A DNA stretch of 64,000 nt, taken from contig NC_053181.1 in NCBI RefSeq assembly GCF_905163445.1, positions 9,548,001 to 9,612,000 on the forward strand, in the 5' to 3' direction. Position 1 is the stretch's first letter, and each line of letters opens with the position of its first letter. Below the pieces are notes generated by a model. The model searched no databases. It worked only from the letters and a program-made list of their open reading frames with translations, and had not been told where the DNA came from. This DNA is from Pararge aegeria. Taxonomy: Eukaryota; Arthropoda; Insecta; Lepidoptera; Nymphalidae. Shown here in pieces: positions 11,411 through 20,489 of this stretch. The position numbers and the translations under genes are program-made.

Positions 11411-13664
11411 TTGCATTTGCATTAGATAGCCTGTCAACTATAATTATAAAAAATTAAAAATAACTTATGATGGCACACACACACACACTGGCACATTGGT
11501 GTACAAGCGACCTGTCTTAAAGTTTGAAGAAGCCAATGTGCCGACTCCACATAACGTAGGCAATACACGTAAGTACATAAGGGCAAACGACGAAGAAGTT
11601 TTTTTTAATCTGTTATTTTATATTTGATGTTTGAATGACTGTTTTGTTTCATAGATGCATCTCCTTAACACGCAATATATTACAGTTTAATCTATCTCCA
11701 ATGCCGTTTCTAACATAACGCCATGAACGAACCCAGGTGCATTATTAGGTATTGGCCCCTAAATTTTAAAAAGTCAACTCATGTTATATTTTAACATTCA
11801 TATTTTAGACCAGCTATCTAATAATATTTTTATGCAATTTCACTATCTTATACGATGTTTATTTAGCTATCGTTCAACAACAAGTAGCAAACCTCATCAA
11901 GGCATTTTTACGGATGCTTTAAAATGTACAAAGCCTACACTTTCTCGCGTTCTCTGCAAAACATTGTCGCTCGTTAGTGTCATAACCACCTCAATGGCCG
12001 GTACTTACCTTACGCCTCCCACCTACATGCCTATTTGCTACCTAATGTATTTCTACCTCAATATTTTGTGCCAGTTATTTTATTTTCAATTTCCTCACTG
12101 CTGTGATATGGAAACGGTAGCTGGCAATATTAATAGTTTTGCCGAAGCATAAAAGTTTTTTTTACAACAAGGTTGCCTTTATTTGCAATCTACTCTGAAT
12201 ATGTAAGTAATGAAGTTATAATTCTAAAATGGTAGCGGGCCAAGTTGGAAGGCATATGGTAATTCTATATTTTGTTTTGTGGAAAGGCGTACCTTCTCAG
12301 TGTCAGGGCACTACGCGATCTCAGAGCGGATTGCCCTTCAAGTTCAAGTAAACAAGTATGAGGGAGTTTTGAAATGAAACTTAATTATTTCCATTAAAAT
12401 AAATCAGTTTTTCGTGAAAAGAAGGCTATTAAAAAGGTTTCTATTGACGATGATAATGGTCCCTGACATCACAAAAAAACCACTGCGTAAGAAGTTAAGT
12501 TAATCACGAAAGCGCATTAAAGCATTATGTTTGTACGGGTAATGCTCGGGCTTATAATACTATGACGTCGATCAATCCTTTGTTTGCTCATGAACTCGCG
12601 TCAAGTGACTGGCGTTTTTGCCCACTCACACCGAGAAACGCGCAAAGGGCGAGCGATACAAGGTTGTCATTTTCGTTTGTCATCAATCTATGTTAGGGTC
12701 GCTGACATGTAAGTGTTAATTAAGCAGCCCTCACTCGAGCGTAATTAAGAGTGTTACAATGTTATTTTAGACATTAATTGAGATGAAATTTCTTGTTATA
12801 ACGAAACGGCGGCACGGGTTTGTTAAGCAATTTTCCTCGAAGGCCAACTTGCACGTCGTAAATGCGAACAGTTGGGTAAACAAACCGAAGTTTCGATCGA
12901 AATTAAGATTAGACAAGACATTCTTGTGCTTATCGGTTCCTTTTCAAATAAGTTTTCAGTTCGAATGCTTTTACATTTTAATATGTATTTCTTACTTAAC
13001 GTTAGGAAATTTCGTTTAGAATTATAGAGTCAATCGTTTGTAAGTCGGTCAGTTTATTAAAAGGAATACATAAAAATACTAAGAAGAGCTGTTTAATATT
13101 TTCTTTGGGTTAGATCTGAAGCAAATAAATGAAGTTAAAGTATCTGCTTTTGATTTCGAAATTACTACCTCGTACTAAACTTATTACAATTTTTATTTGA
13201 GCTTCTTTAAAACAAAATTCCACAATGATATTAGGAATGCCAGTGTGTTAGTGACTTAACTTATTAATAATTGAACCGATCTTGACGTTTGTAGTTTGCT
13301 TGCCGAAAAGGCACGAGCGGGAAAATTTCTTAAACCCACGGGAAATCAAAAATTTTACGGGAACGAGGTTACAGGCAACTGCTAGTTACCATATAAAATT
13401 GGATACAAAACACTCTTCGTTTGTATGTTTTTTTTAACGTTAGTTTAAAGAAACAGGCGTTCACTTTATCACTTGCGGACAATACAGTGGGGTTTACCTG
13501 AACTCAGCGGCAATTTGTTGTACATGCGCTGGGATATGGAGGCATTATAGTGACAGTGTTGAGGTAGAAAAGTGTCGCTGATATAGTGGTTTTAATTTCG
13601 CAAATACTACTTTATTTAATAAGCAATTGGTAACGTGAACCATAACGTTGCTTGTTCATCCATA

Positions 13665-13840
13665 CTTATATAATGAAGGGTAAAGTGAGTCTCTTAGTTC
13701 GTTTGTTTGTTATCTATTTCCAGATCAACCGCTACCCATATCTTAATAAATTCGGGACCCAGAAATAGCTCGCATCCCGGAGACGGATAAATATACTTTT
13801 TATGCCGGGAAAATAAATGGTTCCTAAGGGATTCATAGTA
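13665..13840 (+). repeat. Dispersed 'actaatattataaa' type repeat, fragment
   Basis: Has the order 'acttatataatgaagggtaaagtgag', 'gtttgtttgtta', then 'agctcgcatcccggagacggata', resembling blocks at 49253-49460 and 55340-55510. These are remnants of a non-coding mobile element common in Lepidoptera. The class is uncertain. Confidence 0.45.
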
Positions 13841-13875
13841 ATATTTGTTTCGTAGTATATGTTATCTTCTTTATC

Positions 13876-14175
13876 ATTCCATCACAAGTTAGCCCTTGAC
13901 TGCAATCAAGCTCACTTTATGGTAAGAATTAACTGGGCTAACGTGTTAGGGGTCTGTCAGTTATATTAAACCCATACCATGAATGGGTGTATTCATCTTA
14001 CCGGAACGCTAAATCTCGCTTTGTCGGTAGGGTAGTTACTAGCCACGGCAATAGCCACCCACCGGACCAGGTCAGAGAAAATTCAGAAATTATAAAATTC
14101 TAAATTTCCCCTGCCGGAGATTAAACCCGGGACCTCCCAATCAAATCCACAGCACGCGCCAGGAAGGTCGTCAAA
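13876..14175 (-). mobile_element. tRNA-derived SINE, family B, nearly full length
   Basis: On the minus strand it opens with a tRNA-like head (pol III B-box region near 14115-14130, written 'gattaaacccgggacctcc' on the + strand) and continues with 'actagccac', 'acgtctttgtcggtaggg'-like and 'caatctcacctggtgg'-like body parts. It matches the 33.9-kb copy along its length and has many substitutions. Confidence 0.7.
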
Positions 14176-14741
14176 TCTATAAAAAAAAACGTGTGTGTAC
14201 TTATGTACACGCGTTAGAAGTTTGTAACGAGATGAGAATTATAAATCTATTCAAAAATTTCATCTTTTGCCTTATTCGTTTGTAGAAAAAGGTATTTAAT
14301 ACATTGAAAGTTTTATTATAACCCAATATCAGTTTGTTAAATAAAGTTTAATTAAATGTCACAAAAAATTTTTTTTTTATATATAATTAAAGAAATGGGC
14401 ATAATAAACCTAATAAAGTTTGGAATATTATTAGACTCATGATCGGACAACCAACATTAAAATTTGAGATTTAAGTACAATTGAATCACCCGAATGCCCC
14501 GCAGACTTTGAAAATTTAAAGTGTCAAACCTTATAGGTAACTTCAGGGTGTCGGTTTTTAGTGACGGTGTGCGCGCGCATCGTAAAAAATTACTCTCACC
14601 CTAACGCGCTCTATGTTTGACTCAAGCGCTGAACCAATTCTAACGTAATTAGTAATGCAGTACCTATGTATAAAGACAGATTACCATCTGGAGACGGACA
14701 AAGAGTACTTTAAAATTGGAGATTAATAACAAAGAAATTCA

Positions 14742-14798
14742 GTGACTGCAGCCGCGTATATCGTAAGATTTAGTACTCATATACGCGAGCGCAGTCAC
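14742..14798. repeat. Inverted repeat, 19-bp arms
   Basis: Arms 14742-14760 (GTGACTGCAGCCGCGTATA) and 14780-14798 pair at 17 of 19 positions around a 19-base loop. It is GC-richer than its surroundings and lies inside the large intron. Confidence 0.7.
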
Positions 14799-15002
14799 GG
14801 GCACATTTAGCTAAAGATTTAGTATTATTTAAAACAGTATACTTTCACGTTGTTCTAGTAATTAGCAAGTTCCGCGGCAAATTCCTGATTTCTATTGCTG
14901 ATTCGGTACAATATTTTGTTATCTAAACTGTTTATCTAAACCTAGAATATTGTGTGTTATATCAGAAGTGCTATAAAAATGTTATTTTCAGTAGTGGTGG
15001 AG

Positions 15003-15183
15003 CCTTTTGAGACAGAACTCGTCTTGGGTATGCTTATTTCTGCCGCTAAGCAGAATCGCAGTGTTCCAGACTGAAGGGTGTAGGTGCCGGTGTAATTAAA
15101 AGCACTGGAGGCTGAACACCTTCTCCTTTGGTTGATAGATACAGGGCGGAACTTAGTATAACGTGTTACTTGCATACCCTGCA
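15003..15183 (+). repeat. Dispersed repeat family C
   Basis: Contains 'gacagaactcgtcttggg', 'gcttatttctgccgctaagcag', 'gtgttccagactgaagg', 'ttggttgata' and 'agggcggaact' in the same order as 11186-11410. The minus-strand open frame at 14957-15184 is only this repeat read backwards. Confidence 0.65.
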
Positions 15184-15286
15184 AAGCTCTGATTACGTAA
15201 AGGGTTTTACTCTAACAATTAGGTGGGCCATCTAGTCCCGTCCGTCAATTATAACTAACTGTAAAAAGCTCGACTAAGAATGGCAA

Positions 15287-15337
15287 GGTCCGACCAAGGA
15301 ATGAAACTCAGGACGAGTTTTATTCCTTGGTCGGACC
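15287..15337. repeat. Hairpin: 23-bp arms, 5-base loop
   Basis: Arms 15287-15309 and 15315-15337 (GGTCCGACCAAGGAAT core) pair at 22 of 23 positions around the loop AGGAC. It lies 195 bases before the third visible exon of the DIP-like gene. There is no known family. Confidence 0.85.
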
Positions 15338-15531
15338 AAAAATTTAGTTAGGTTTATCGGTAAAAATAAAACCATTGATTTATCTAAGCTAATATGTATA
15401 TAATAATGTGACCGAGTGTAATAAAATTGTTATATTTCAATTGCCATTATATTTCGTAACTTAATATATATATTCTTCACAGGATATACCTAAAATACAG
15501 ACGCAATAATCTAATGAAGTTATATTTACAG

Positions 15532-15702
15532 ATGAAATGGTGATATCGTCGAACAAATATGAGGTGGTTAATACGGTGATCAGCTCGTTTGAAAGTCGTA
15601 TGGCACTCACCGTTCGTAAACTGTCTTCGGCCGATGTTGGAGGTTACAGATGCGTTGCAAAAAACTCTCTTGGAGAAGTCGACAGTATTATCAGACTATA
15701 TG
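15532..15702 (+). CDS. DIP/lachesin-like protein, exon encoding second half of Ig domain 3
   Basis: This 171-bp exon reads NEMVISSNKYEVVNTVISS, then FESRMALTVRKLSSADVGGY, then RCVAKNSLGEVDSIIRLYG. It carries the second Ig cysteine in the DVGGYRCVAKNSLGE motif (D-x-G-x-Y-x-C). The acceptor is CAG at 15529-15531 and the donor GT is at 15703. The first two bases complete the Asn codon begun at 1146, and the last base starts the Glu codon completed at 17579, so the protein reads RLY-EIPGPS. The RLYEIP junction is typical of DIP proteins just after Ig3. The frame runs on past the donor to a stop near 15737, so intron retention would give a short tail. Confidence 0.93.
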
Positions 15703-15829
15703 GTACCTTCTATTTTTTTGCCCTAGTCCATTCATAGTAACTTAATTTTAGAGATAGGATCACATAAAGATTTTAAACTAAGATTTCCGCAATAAAGTAA
15801 CACATATTTCTTAAACATAGTACAACAGG

Positions 15830-15960
15830 TACATACCACGATAATATGTTGGGGTTCGTTGACGGGAGCCCCGTCGTGACCACGATCCATGCAACTGGAT
15901 CGAAATATCGACAAATCCCAAAATATTATGATGGATCGTTCCCGTTGAACAATATTTAAG
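15830..15960. repeat. Dispersed repeat family F (copy 1)
   Basis: Shares 'cgtcgtgaccacgatccatg', then 'aaatatcgacaaa', 'caaaatattat', 'atgg' and 'gttgaac' with 20934-21028 in the same order and orientation. It contains the small inverted repeat GATCC...GGATC. Minus-strand open frames across it look non-coding. Confidence 0.6.
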
Positions 15961-16345
15961 AAATAGGATCACATTTTCGATATACTTTTTTCTCATTTTT
16001 GACAGTACTTTTGTGTTTATTATATATATACACTTATGAAAATAAATAAGTGAATTACTATCATCATCGGAAACTTTTATGCTCAAATTCACAGGCCTCA
16101 TGTGACATAGAAGAAAGGGCTTTGAAGCTTTAACCCACCATGCTGATAAATTACGGAAGCTGGGCTCAATGTACTGATCTTATAAATCTATTGTTATCAG
16201 GTGTAACTTTTGTAATAGTTTTAAGTTAGTGAATATTGTTATCACGATCAACATAAAAATGTGTCAATGACAGGGATTTACAGCTTAACGTGTTTTCTAC
16301 TCTATACCTAATATAGAGTTCAGTTAACAAACTCATTCTAATCTG

Positions 16346-16512
16346 TATCTTCTCCCACAGCTTTATCAACTTTTTGAGCACTGACGCACAAGTAGAAATA
16401 ATTTCCAAATAATATATCTATGTGTAATTATAAACGGGAGTAAACTTCTCCTATTCCATGTTCCCGTGATTTAGCAGGTGACCACGTTAATTATATGCCC
16501 TGTCAGGGGATA
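16346..16512 (-). repeat. Inverted partial copy of the 5.9-kb MITE
   Basis: Reverse complement of about 5950-6109. Long shared words include 'ttctcccacagctttatcaac', 'aagtagaaataat', 'aacttctcctattccatgtt' and 'cacgttaattatat'. It lacks both terminal inverted repeats in recognisable form. Confidence 0.75.
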
Positions 16513-16786
16513 TGCAATGTATACGAAAACCATTATGATTATCGCTTTTTTCATTAGTAATTACTTTGAAATACATTTGATACTGCATGCATCTCAATAG
16601 ATTTAGGGGCTAGCAGCTTATCACTAATGTATAAGCAATGCGACCCACATGTGCATCGTTGCGTAAATAAGCTCGGCTTAAGATCTATCGGAAATTAAAC
16701 ACAGGAAAACAATTAGGTACTGTTTTAATACATAACGGACAACAAAGTTTTTGAGAAAGTTTAAAGTCTTATTAAAAAGTAATAAC

Positions 16787-16969
16787 GACAGCCGAATGGT
16801 GCAGTGGACTGCGACCCTGCTTTGTGTGATGAACATGAATGTTTTTTAGTGTCTGGATTTTTATATGTACCTACCTATTATTATTCATAAAAATATTTAT
16901 ACGTTATAAATATATTCATAACAGAAGCTAAGCTTAATTTGGGGCTAGATGGCGATGTGTGTATTGTCG
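16787..16969 (+). mobile_element. tRNA-derived SINE, family A, with internal deletion
   Basis: Opens 'cagccgaatggtgcagtgg' (A-box region), passes straight from 'cgaccctgcttt' to 'gtgtgatgaacatgaatg', and ends 'ggggctagatggcgatgtgtgtattgtcg'. Compared with copies at 31511 and 63741, the segment carrying the pol III B box is missing, so it cannot be transcribed from its own promoter. Confidence 0.75.
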
Positions 16970-17021
16970 GACCCGGCAGTTGAAATTATTAAGCTTTATT
17001 GATGATTAAATATTGCTTTTT

Positions 17022-17258
17022 ATTACTTTTTTTTACTCCACTACATTAAGGTAGCCCATGACTGCAATCTCACCTGGTGGTAAGTGTTGATACAGTTCAA
17101 GAGGATAGCGGGCTTACCTGTTAGAGAGTAGTGGTCATACCCCTACTTGGTTACTACGCGACATCGCATCGGAACACTGAATCGCATCGTAAACACTAAA
17201 TCGCACGGCACGTCTTTATCGGTGGTTACTAGTCACGACCAAAGCCTCATACCATACC
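17022..17258 (-). repeat. SINE family B, truncated
   Basis: Matches the 33.9-kb copy from 'tagcccatgactgcaatctcacctggtgg' through 'acgtctttatcggt' and 'actagtcacgaccaaagcc'. The tRNA head expected beyond 17258 is absent. It sits 52 bases after a family-A SINE. Confidence 0.7.
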
Positions 17259-17439
17259 AAACATAATAATAAATATTTGTCCCATAGTGAAAACCAATGG
17301 TAAAAAGCTTAGTACCTCTGTCTTATGAATGAAAAAAAAGTAAACCTGATTATATTTGTTCTACGAAAAAGAAAATGGTGTCGTTGTTATAACACGTGGA
17401 ATTAAAACATTGGTCTCCAATTCATTCATTCATACGTTC

Positions 17440-17492
17440 GTTCATTTTTGAGTCAGTAAATACTGGCTGTATTAACTGACTCAAAAATGAAC
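17440..17492. repeat. Hairpin: 24-bp arms, 5-base loop
   Basis: Arms 17440-17463 and 17469-17492 (GTTCATTTTTGAGTCAGT core) pair at 23 of 24 positions around the loop TGGCT. It lies 86 bases upstream of the terminal exon of the DIP-like gene. Confidence 0.88.
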
Positions 17493-17578
17493 TTTTAAAG
17501 GTTTTAAATTAGGTACGAGTTTTATTCAAAATTACCCAATGTTATTTATCTTTATGTTTGCGTCTCATTACTTTGCAG

Positions 17579-17964
17579 AAATACCAGGACCGTCAGTGAA
17601 AAATACGAGCCCAGCTTTAAAAAATGAAGATTTCAAGTATTCTACTCCAATTGAAGGACCAGATAACCAGTTCGGTTCAGCTGAGAGCTCCGATGATGAA
17701 GACGATAAAGAAGCGGACAGTGATCTCAATACAAGGACAAATAAATTTTCACTAACGAACGATAATAGCACGCACAAAAATAAAACCATACTGCTGAACA
17801 CTACAAATTTAATAAAACAGAATCTAGGTAACAAAGTACGTAAGATTATAAATAAATTGGAATCTGAAGCTAGAGATGTTATAAGTAATGAAGGTACAAA
17901 GTGTTTCAAAGTCTATTCCGCTATTAAAATTTTCATATGTCTCTGTATTATTACATATTTTTAA
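17579..17964 (+). CDS. DIP/lachesin-like protein, terminal exon (stalk and C-terminal anchor signal)
   Basis: The last coding exon encodes 127 residues and then TAA at 17962-17964. After EIPGPSVKN comes a low-complexity stretch with an acidic cluster (SSDDEDDKEADSD), then a Ser/Thr/Asn-rich part with four N-glycosylation sequons (NTS, NST, NKT, NTT). It ends with the hydrophobic run AIKIFICLCIITYF, preceded by small residues (SNEGT) that could be a GPI attachment site. DIP proteins are commonly GPI-anchored, so I read the end as a GPI signal, although it is short. The acceptor is TTTGCAG at 17572-17578. The stalk shows no recognisable domain, and such tails diverge fast between DIP paralogues. 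Confidence 0.85.
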
Positions 17965-18068
17965 TATTAAAATTGCAGAGTGAACCGAGTTTAAAATGTT
18001 ATACAAACCTATAATATGAATCATTATAGAACTCTACATATTATTAAAATTATAAATATATAATATTC

Positions 18069-18074
18069 AATAAA
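18069..18074 (+). terminator. Polyadenylation signal AATAAA of the DIP-like gene
   Basis: This is the first canonical AATAAA after the stop codon, 105 bases downstream, in a very AT-rich 3' untranslated region. Cleavage would be expected near 18085-18100. Further AATAAA-like sites near 18885 and 19013 could give longer transcripts. Confidence 0.55.
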
Positions 18075-18090
18075 AGCATAATATTATCAA

Positions 18091-19479
18091 ATAATCTCCA
18101 ATTGCTAAACTATTCTAACCATATTATACAATTATTAACAGAACACAAGAACGATCTTGAAGTCACAATTAAAACAACTTCAATTATCAGAAAAAACCTT
18201 GTCAAGTTTATGTTAATAGAGAGTTAATTATCCATACTACACTATAGTATAGTTGGTATACCAACTAATCATAATATAGTGAATCCTAAAGTAACAGATG
18301 CGTTGTTTATTTATGTTATGGTGATTTACCTTTTTTTTGGCCCAACAACTGCACAGTTTAATGGCTTAAAAGACGAAGCTAAAAAGAGTACTTAAAAAAC
18401 TGATACACAGGCGATGTCTCGGGCAACAGCTTGTATGAAATATTAAAGACTATGGTATCCTAAAAATAGCCTTCGGAAAGTGCTTGTTCAGGTAAAGCAA
18501 TCTTGATAATTACGAGCTCTTCCTCTGTAGCCCGTAAACTTAATTAATTGAACATTTTGAAGTGCTCGAAAATTGATATTGATGCGAATGTTCCGGTATT
18601 TTAATATTTCAGCTATCAGCGTTATTTATTATAAACAAGCCATGTTTACGGACACAGAAAGCCTTATATAAGCCATATTGTAACCTATAACCTGAAATTA
18701 TAACATTGAAACATATTATAACATTGAATCAATGTTAACGTGAAAATATTCCGCAACAACGTAAAGTACAAATCTTCTTAGTTTAGCTATGTAGACATTT
18801 TTTGTTTATATAATATGTAGATATTGTAATTATATAAAATGTTGTTAGTTGTAATATTTTTTTTACATTGTATATCAATAAAAAATTGATTTGCGTCGCA
18901 TAGAGTCAAGTAGACATATTGAGTTTAGGAAAAAAATTATAATTGTGATACCTAGGTAAAGCATAAATCTTAATGATATTGTCCGTATATTGTTTTATGT
19001 AGTTTTATATTACAATAAATGAAATTAATTTCATAAAAATAATAGTATTTTATTATTTAGAAATGTTGTAATACTAACCTTAAAAAGACAATACATACTA
19101 ATAATACTTCATAACATTATTTTATCTCAACCATGCAATATAATAATATAAAGTTGTTATGAAAAATGTTAACTAATGTTTATACTTTAAAATATATCTA
19201 ATATTAAAAAGATACTTAGTTGTTTTATTATCTTCTAAGAGTTAACATCGAGGTGAAGTTAATGGTAATTTTAACGTCTGGCAAGTTAGCTTCATTTAAT
19301 ACTTTGAAAACTTGACGGTACTTTAGAATATAATTTTTAATCCCTATGTCCCGTGTTGAGAAGCTGTGGTGAGTTCATGTAATTGTTAACTTTTCTTTTC
19401 GGTTCTCTGTTCATTATATATTGGATTATTTCTATAAAAACCATAACAGATCTCACATAGGAGTTACAAGAAACAGCAA
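18091..19479. other. AT-rich intergenic stretch
   Basis: No gene or repeat family is recognised. It holds an 18-bp perfect palindrome at 18250-18267 (TAGTTGGTA/TACCAACTA) and two distal AATAAA sites that may serve the DIP-like gene. Confidence 0.5.
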
Positions 19480-19512
19480 GGGTATTTCAGTAAGTAGAAG
19501 ACTGATTTAAAT

Positions 19513-19641
19513 CTAATGCATACATTTAAAAAATGTGTAAAACCGCATCTAGTACAGCGAGGTTACTATACATTTGATGAATTCCTCAATGACAAGGTAG
19601 ATTGGAATCAGCCAGCCTCGCTCTCACCTCCCGCAAGATAG
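19513..19641 (+). pseudogene. CR1/Jockey-like LINE, reverse transcriptase C-terminal fragment
   Basis: The frame reads TFKKCVKPHLVQRGYYTFDE, then FLNDKVDWNQPASLSPPAR and TAG at 19639-19641. This is the usual LINE C-terminus (FKK-x-K-x-HL...YY...DEFLND). Only the last 43 codons are visible, and nothing upstream keeps the frame. The 3' untranslated tail follows directly (19642-19825). Confidence 0.75.
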
Positions 19642-19825
19642 AAAAATGATTGTAAATGTTGATGTTGGAAAAGAGCAACTACTGAGTTTCTTGCCGGCTC
19701 TTCTCGGTAGGATCTGCTTTCCGAGCCGGTGGTAGAGTCACTACAAACTAAATACTTGACATTTCAAAAGTGCTTATAAAGTAGGCCTACTTGATATAAA
19801 TGAATTTGAATTTAAATTAGAAAAA
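19642..19825 (+). mobile_element. LINE 3' untranslated region and tail
   Basis: Contains 'aagagcaactactgagtttcttgccggctcttctcgg', 'ccgagccggtggtagagtcactac' and 'gcttataaagtaggcctacttgata', and then a GAATTT-type tail. Parts recur at 22345-22400 (+), 46740-46905 (-) and 62520-62640 (+). Confidence 0.75.
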
Positions 19826-20439
19826 AATGGCACGAGTTACACAGAAGATATTATTAGCACAAAAGAAATTTATCACATCTCATATCATAAGATGTGTATT
19901 ACGATAGTAGAGTATAGAAATTATTATAAAAGGTTATTGTATGTTATGTATAAAATGTATGAACTTCCTCTTACTTCGACATAAAGTACTGTTTCTTTAA
20001 ACCTTGTGGTCTATGAATCAAAGATCGAGCGAAAAGAAAATATCTATTTTTCCTGACAGGAAATCCTTAATACAAACCTGGATTTAAGAAATTATTTTAT
20101 TTTTTTTATTTTATTTATTAGGTTTACTTACAAACACTTACACTAATACAACCGTTTTTAAAATTTAACTATTCTATTTAAGTGTAATGTTTTCTTAAAA
20201 GTAAACACAGCATATGAAAATATACAATAACACCATAACATGAAAACAAAAGGTATCGTGAATGAGAATATAATAACAATATATCTCACACACTAAAAAA
20301 TAAAACAAGGTACAGTAAATAAGGGTCAATTGGTCCATGATAAAAATATCTATATATTAATTATTTCAAAATTGGCGGTTTTGTCTATCATGCGTTCCGT
20401 TGGTTACCGCTGTCGTAGTGCAGACTTTTAAATCCATTT

Positions 20440-20485
20440 TCTCTTAGATACGCCTATGCCCAGCAGTGGGATTGATAGGGTTAAA
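20440..20485 (+). repeat. Short LINE 3'-end fragment
   Basis: The phrase 'cgcctatgcccagcagtgggattgataggg' is a common LINE terminus in lepidopteran genomes. The recognition is from memory only. Confidence 0.4.
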
Positions 20486-20489
20486 ATTA

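Larger units (their letters stand above)
1147..15531 (+). other. Large intron (14.4 kb) of DIP-like gene
   Basis: Donor GTAAGT at 1147, acceptor CAG at 15529-15531. No additional Ig-type exon is seen. It holds a tandem duplication (3464-3691), a hAT-like MITE (4203-4322), a second MITE (5899-6168), repeat fragments at 7853-7996, 9477-9640, 9753-9955, 10273-10385, 11186-11410, 13665-13840, 13876-14175 and 15003-15183, and a hairpin at 15287-15337. The stretches 1150-3460, 6200-7850, 8000-9470 and 11500-13600 show nothing recognisable. Short open frames there have no protein-like composition. Confidence 0.8.
15703..17578 (+). other. Last intron of DIP-like gene
   Basis: Phase-1 intron of 1876 bp. 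It contains a repeat block at 15830-15960 shared with 20934-21028, an inverted copy of the 5.9-kb MITE (16346-16512), a deleted SINE (16787-16969), a truncated second-family SINE (17022-17258) and a strong hairpin (17440-17492) 86 bases before the terminal exon. Confidence 0.75.

Noticed and set aside
17568..17909. 113-codon minus frame
   Set aside because: It is the reverse shadow of the DIP terminal exon, whose + frame continues the Ig domain.
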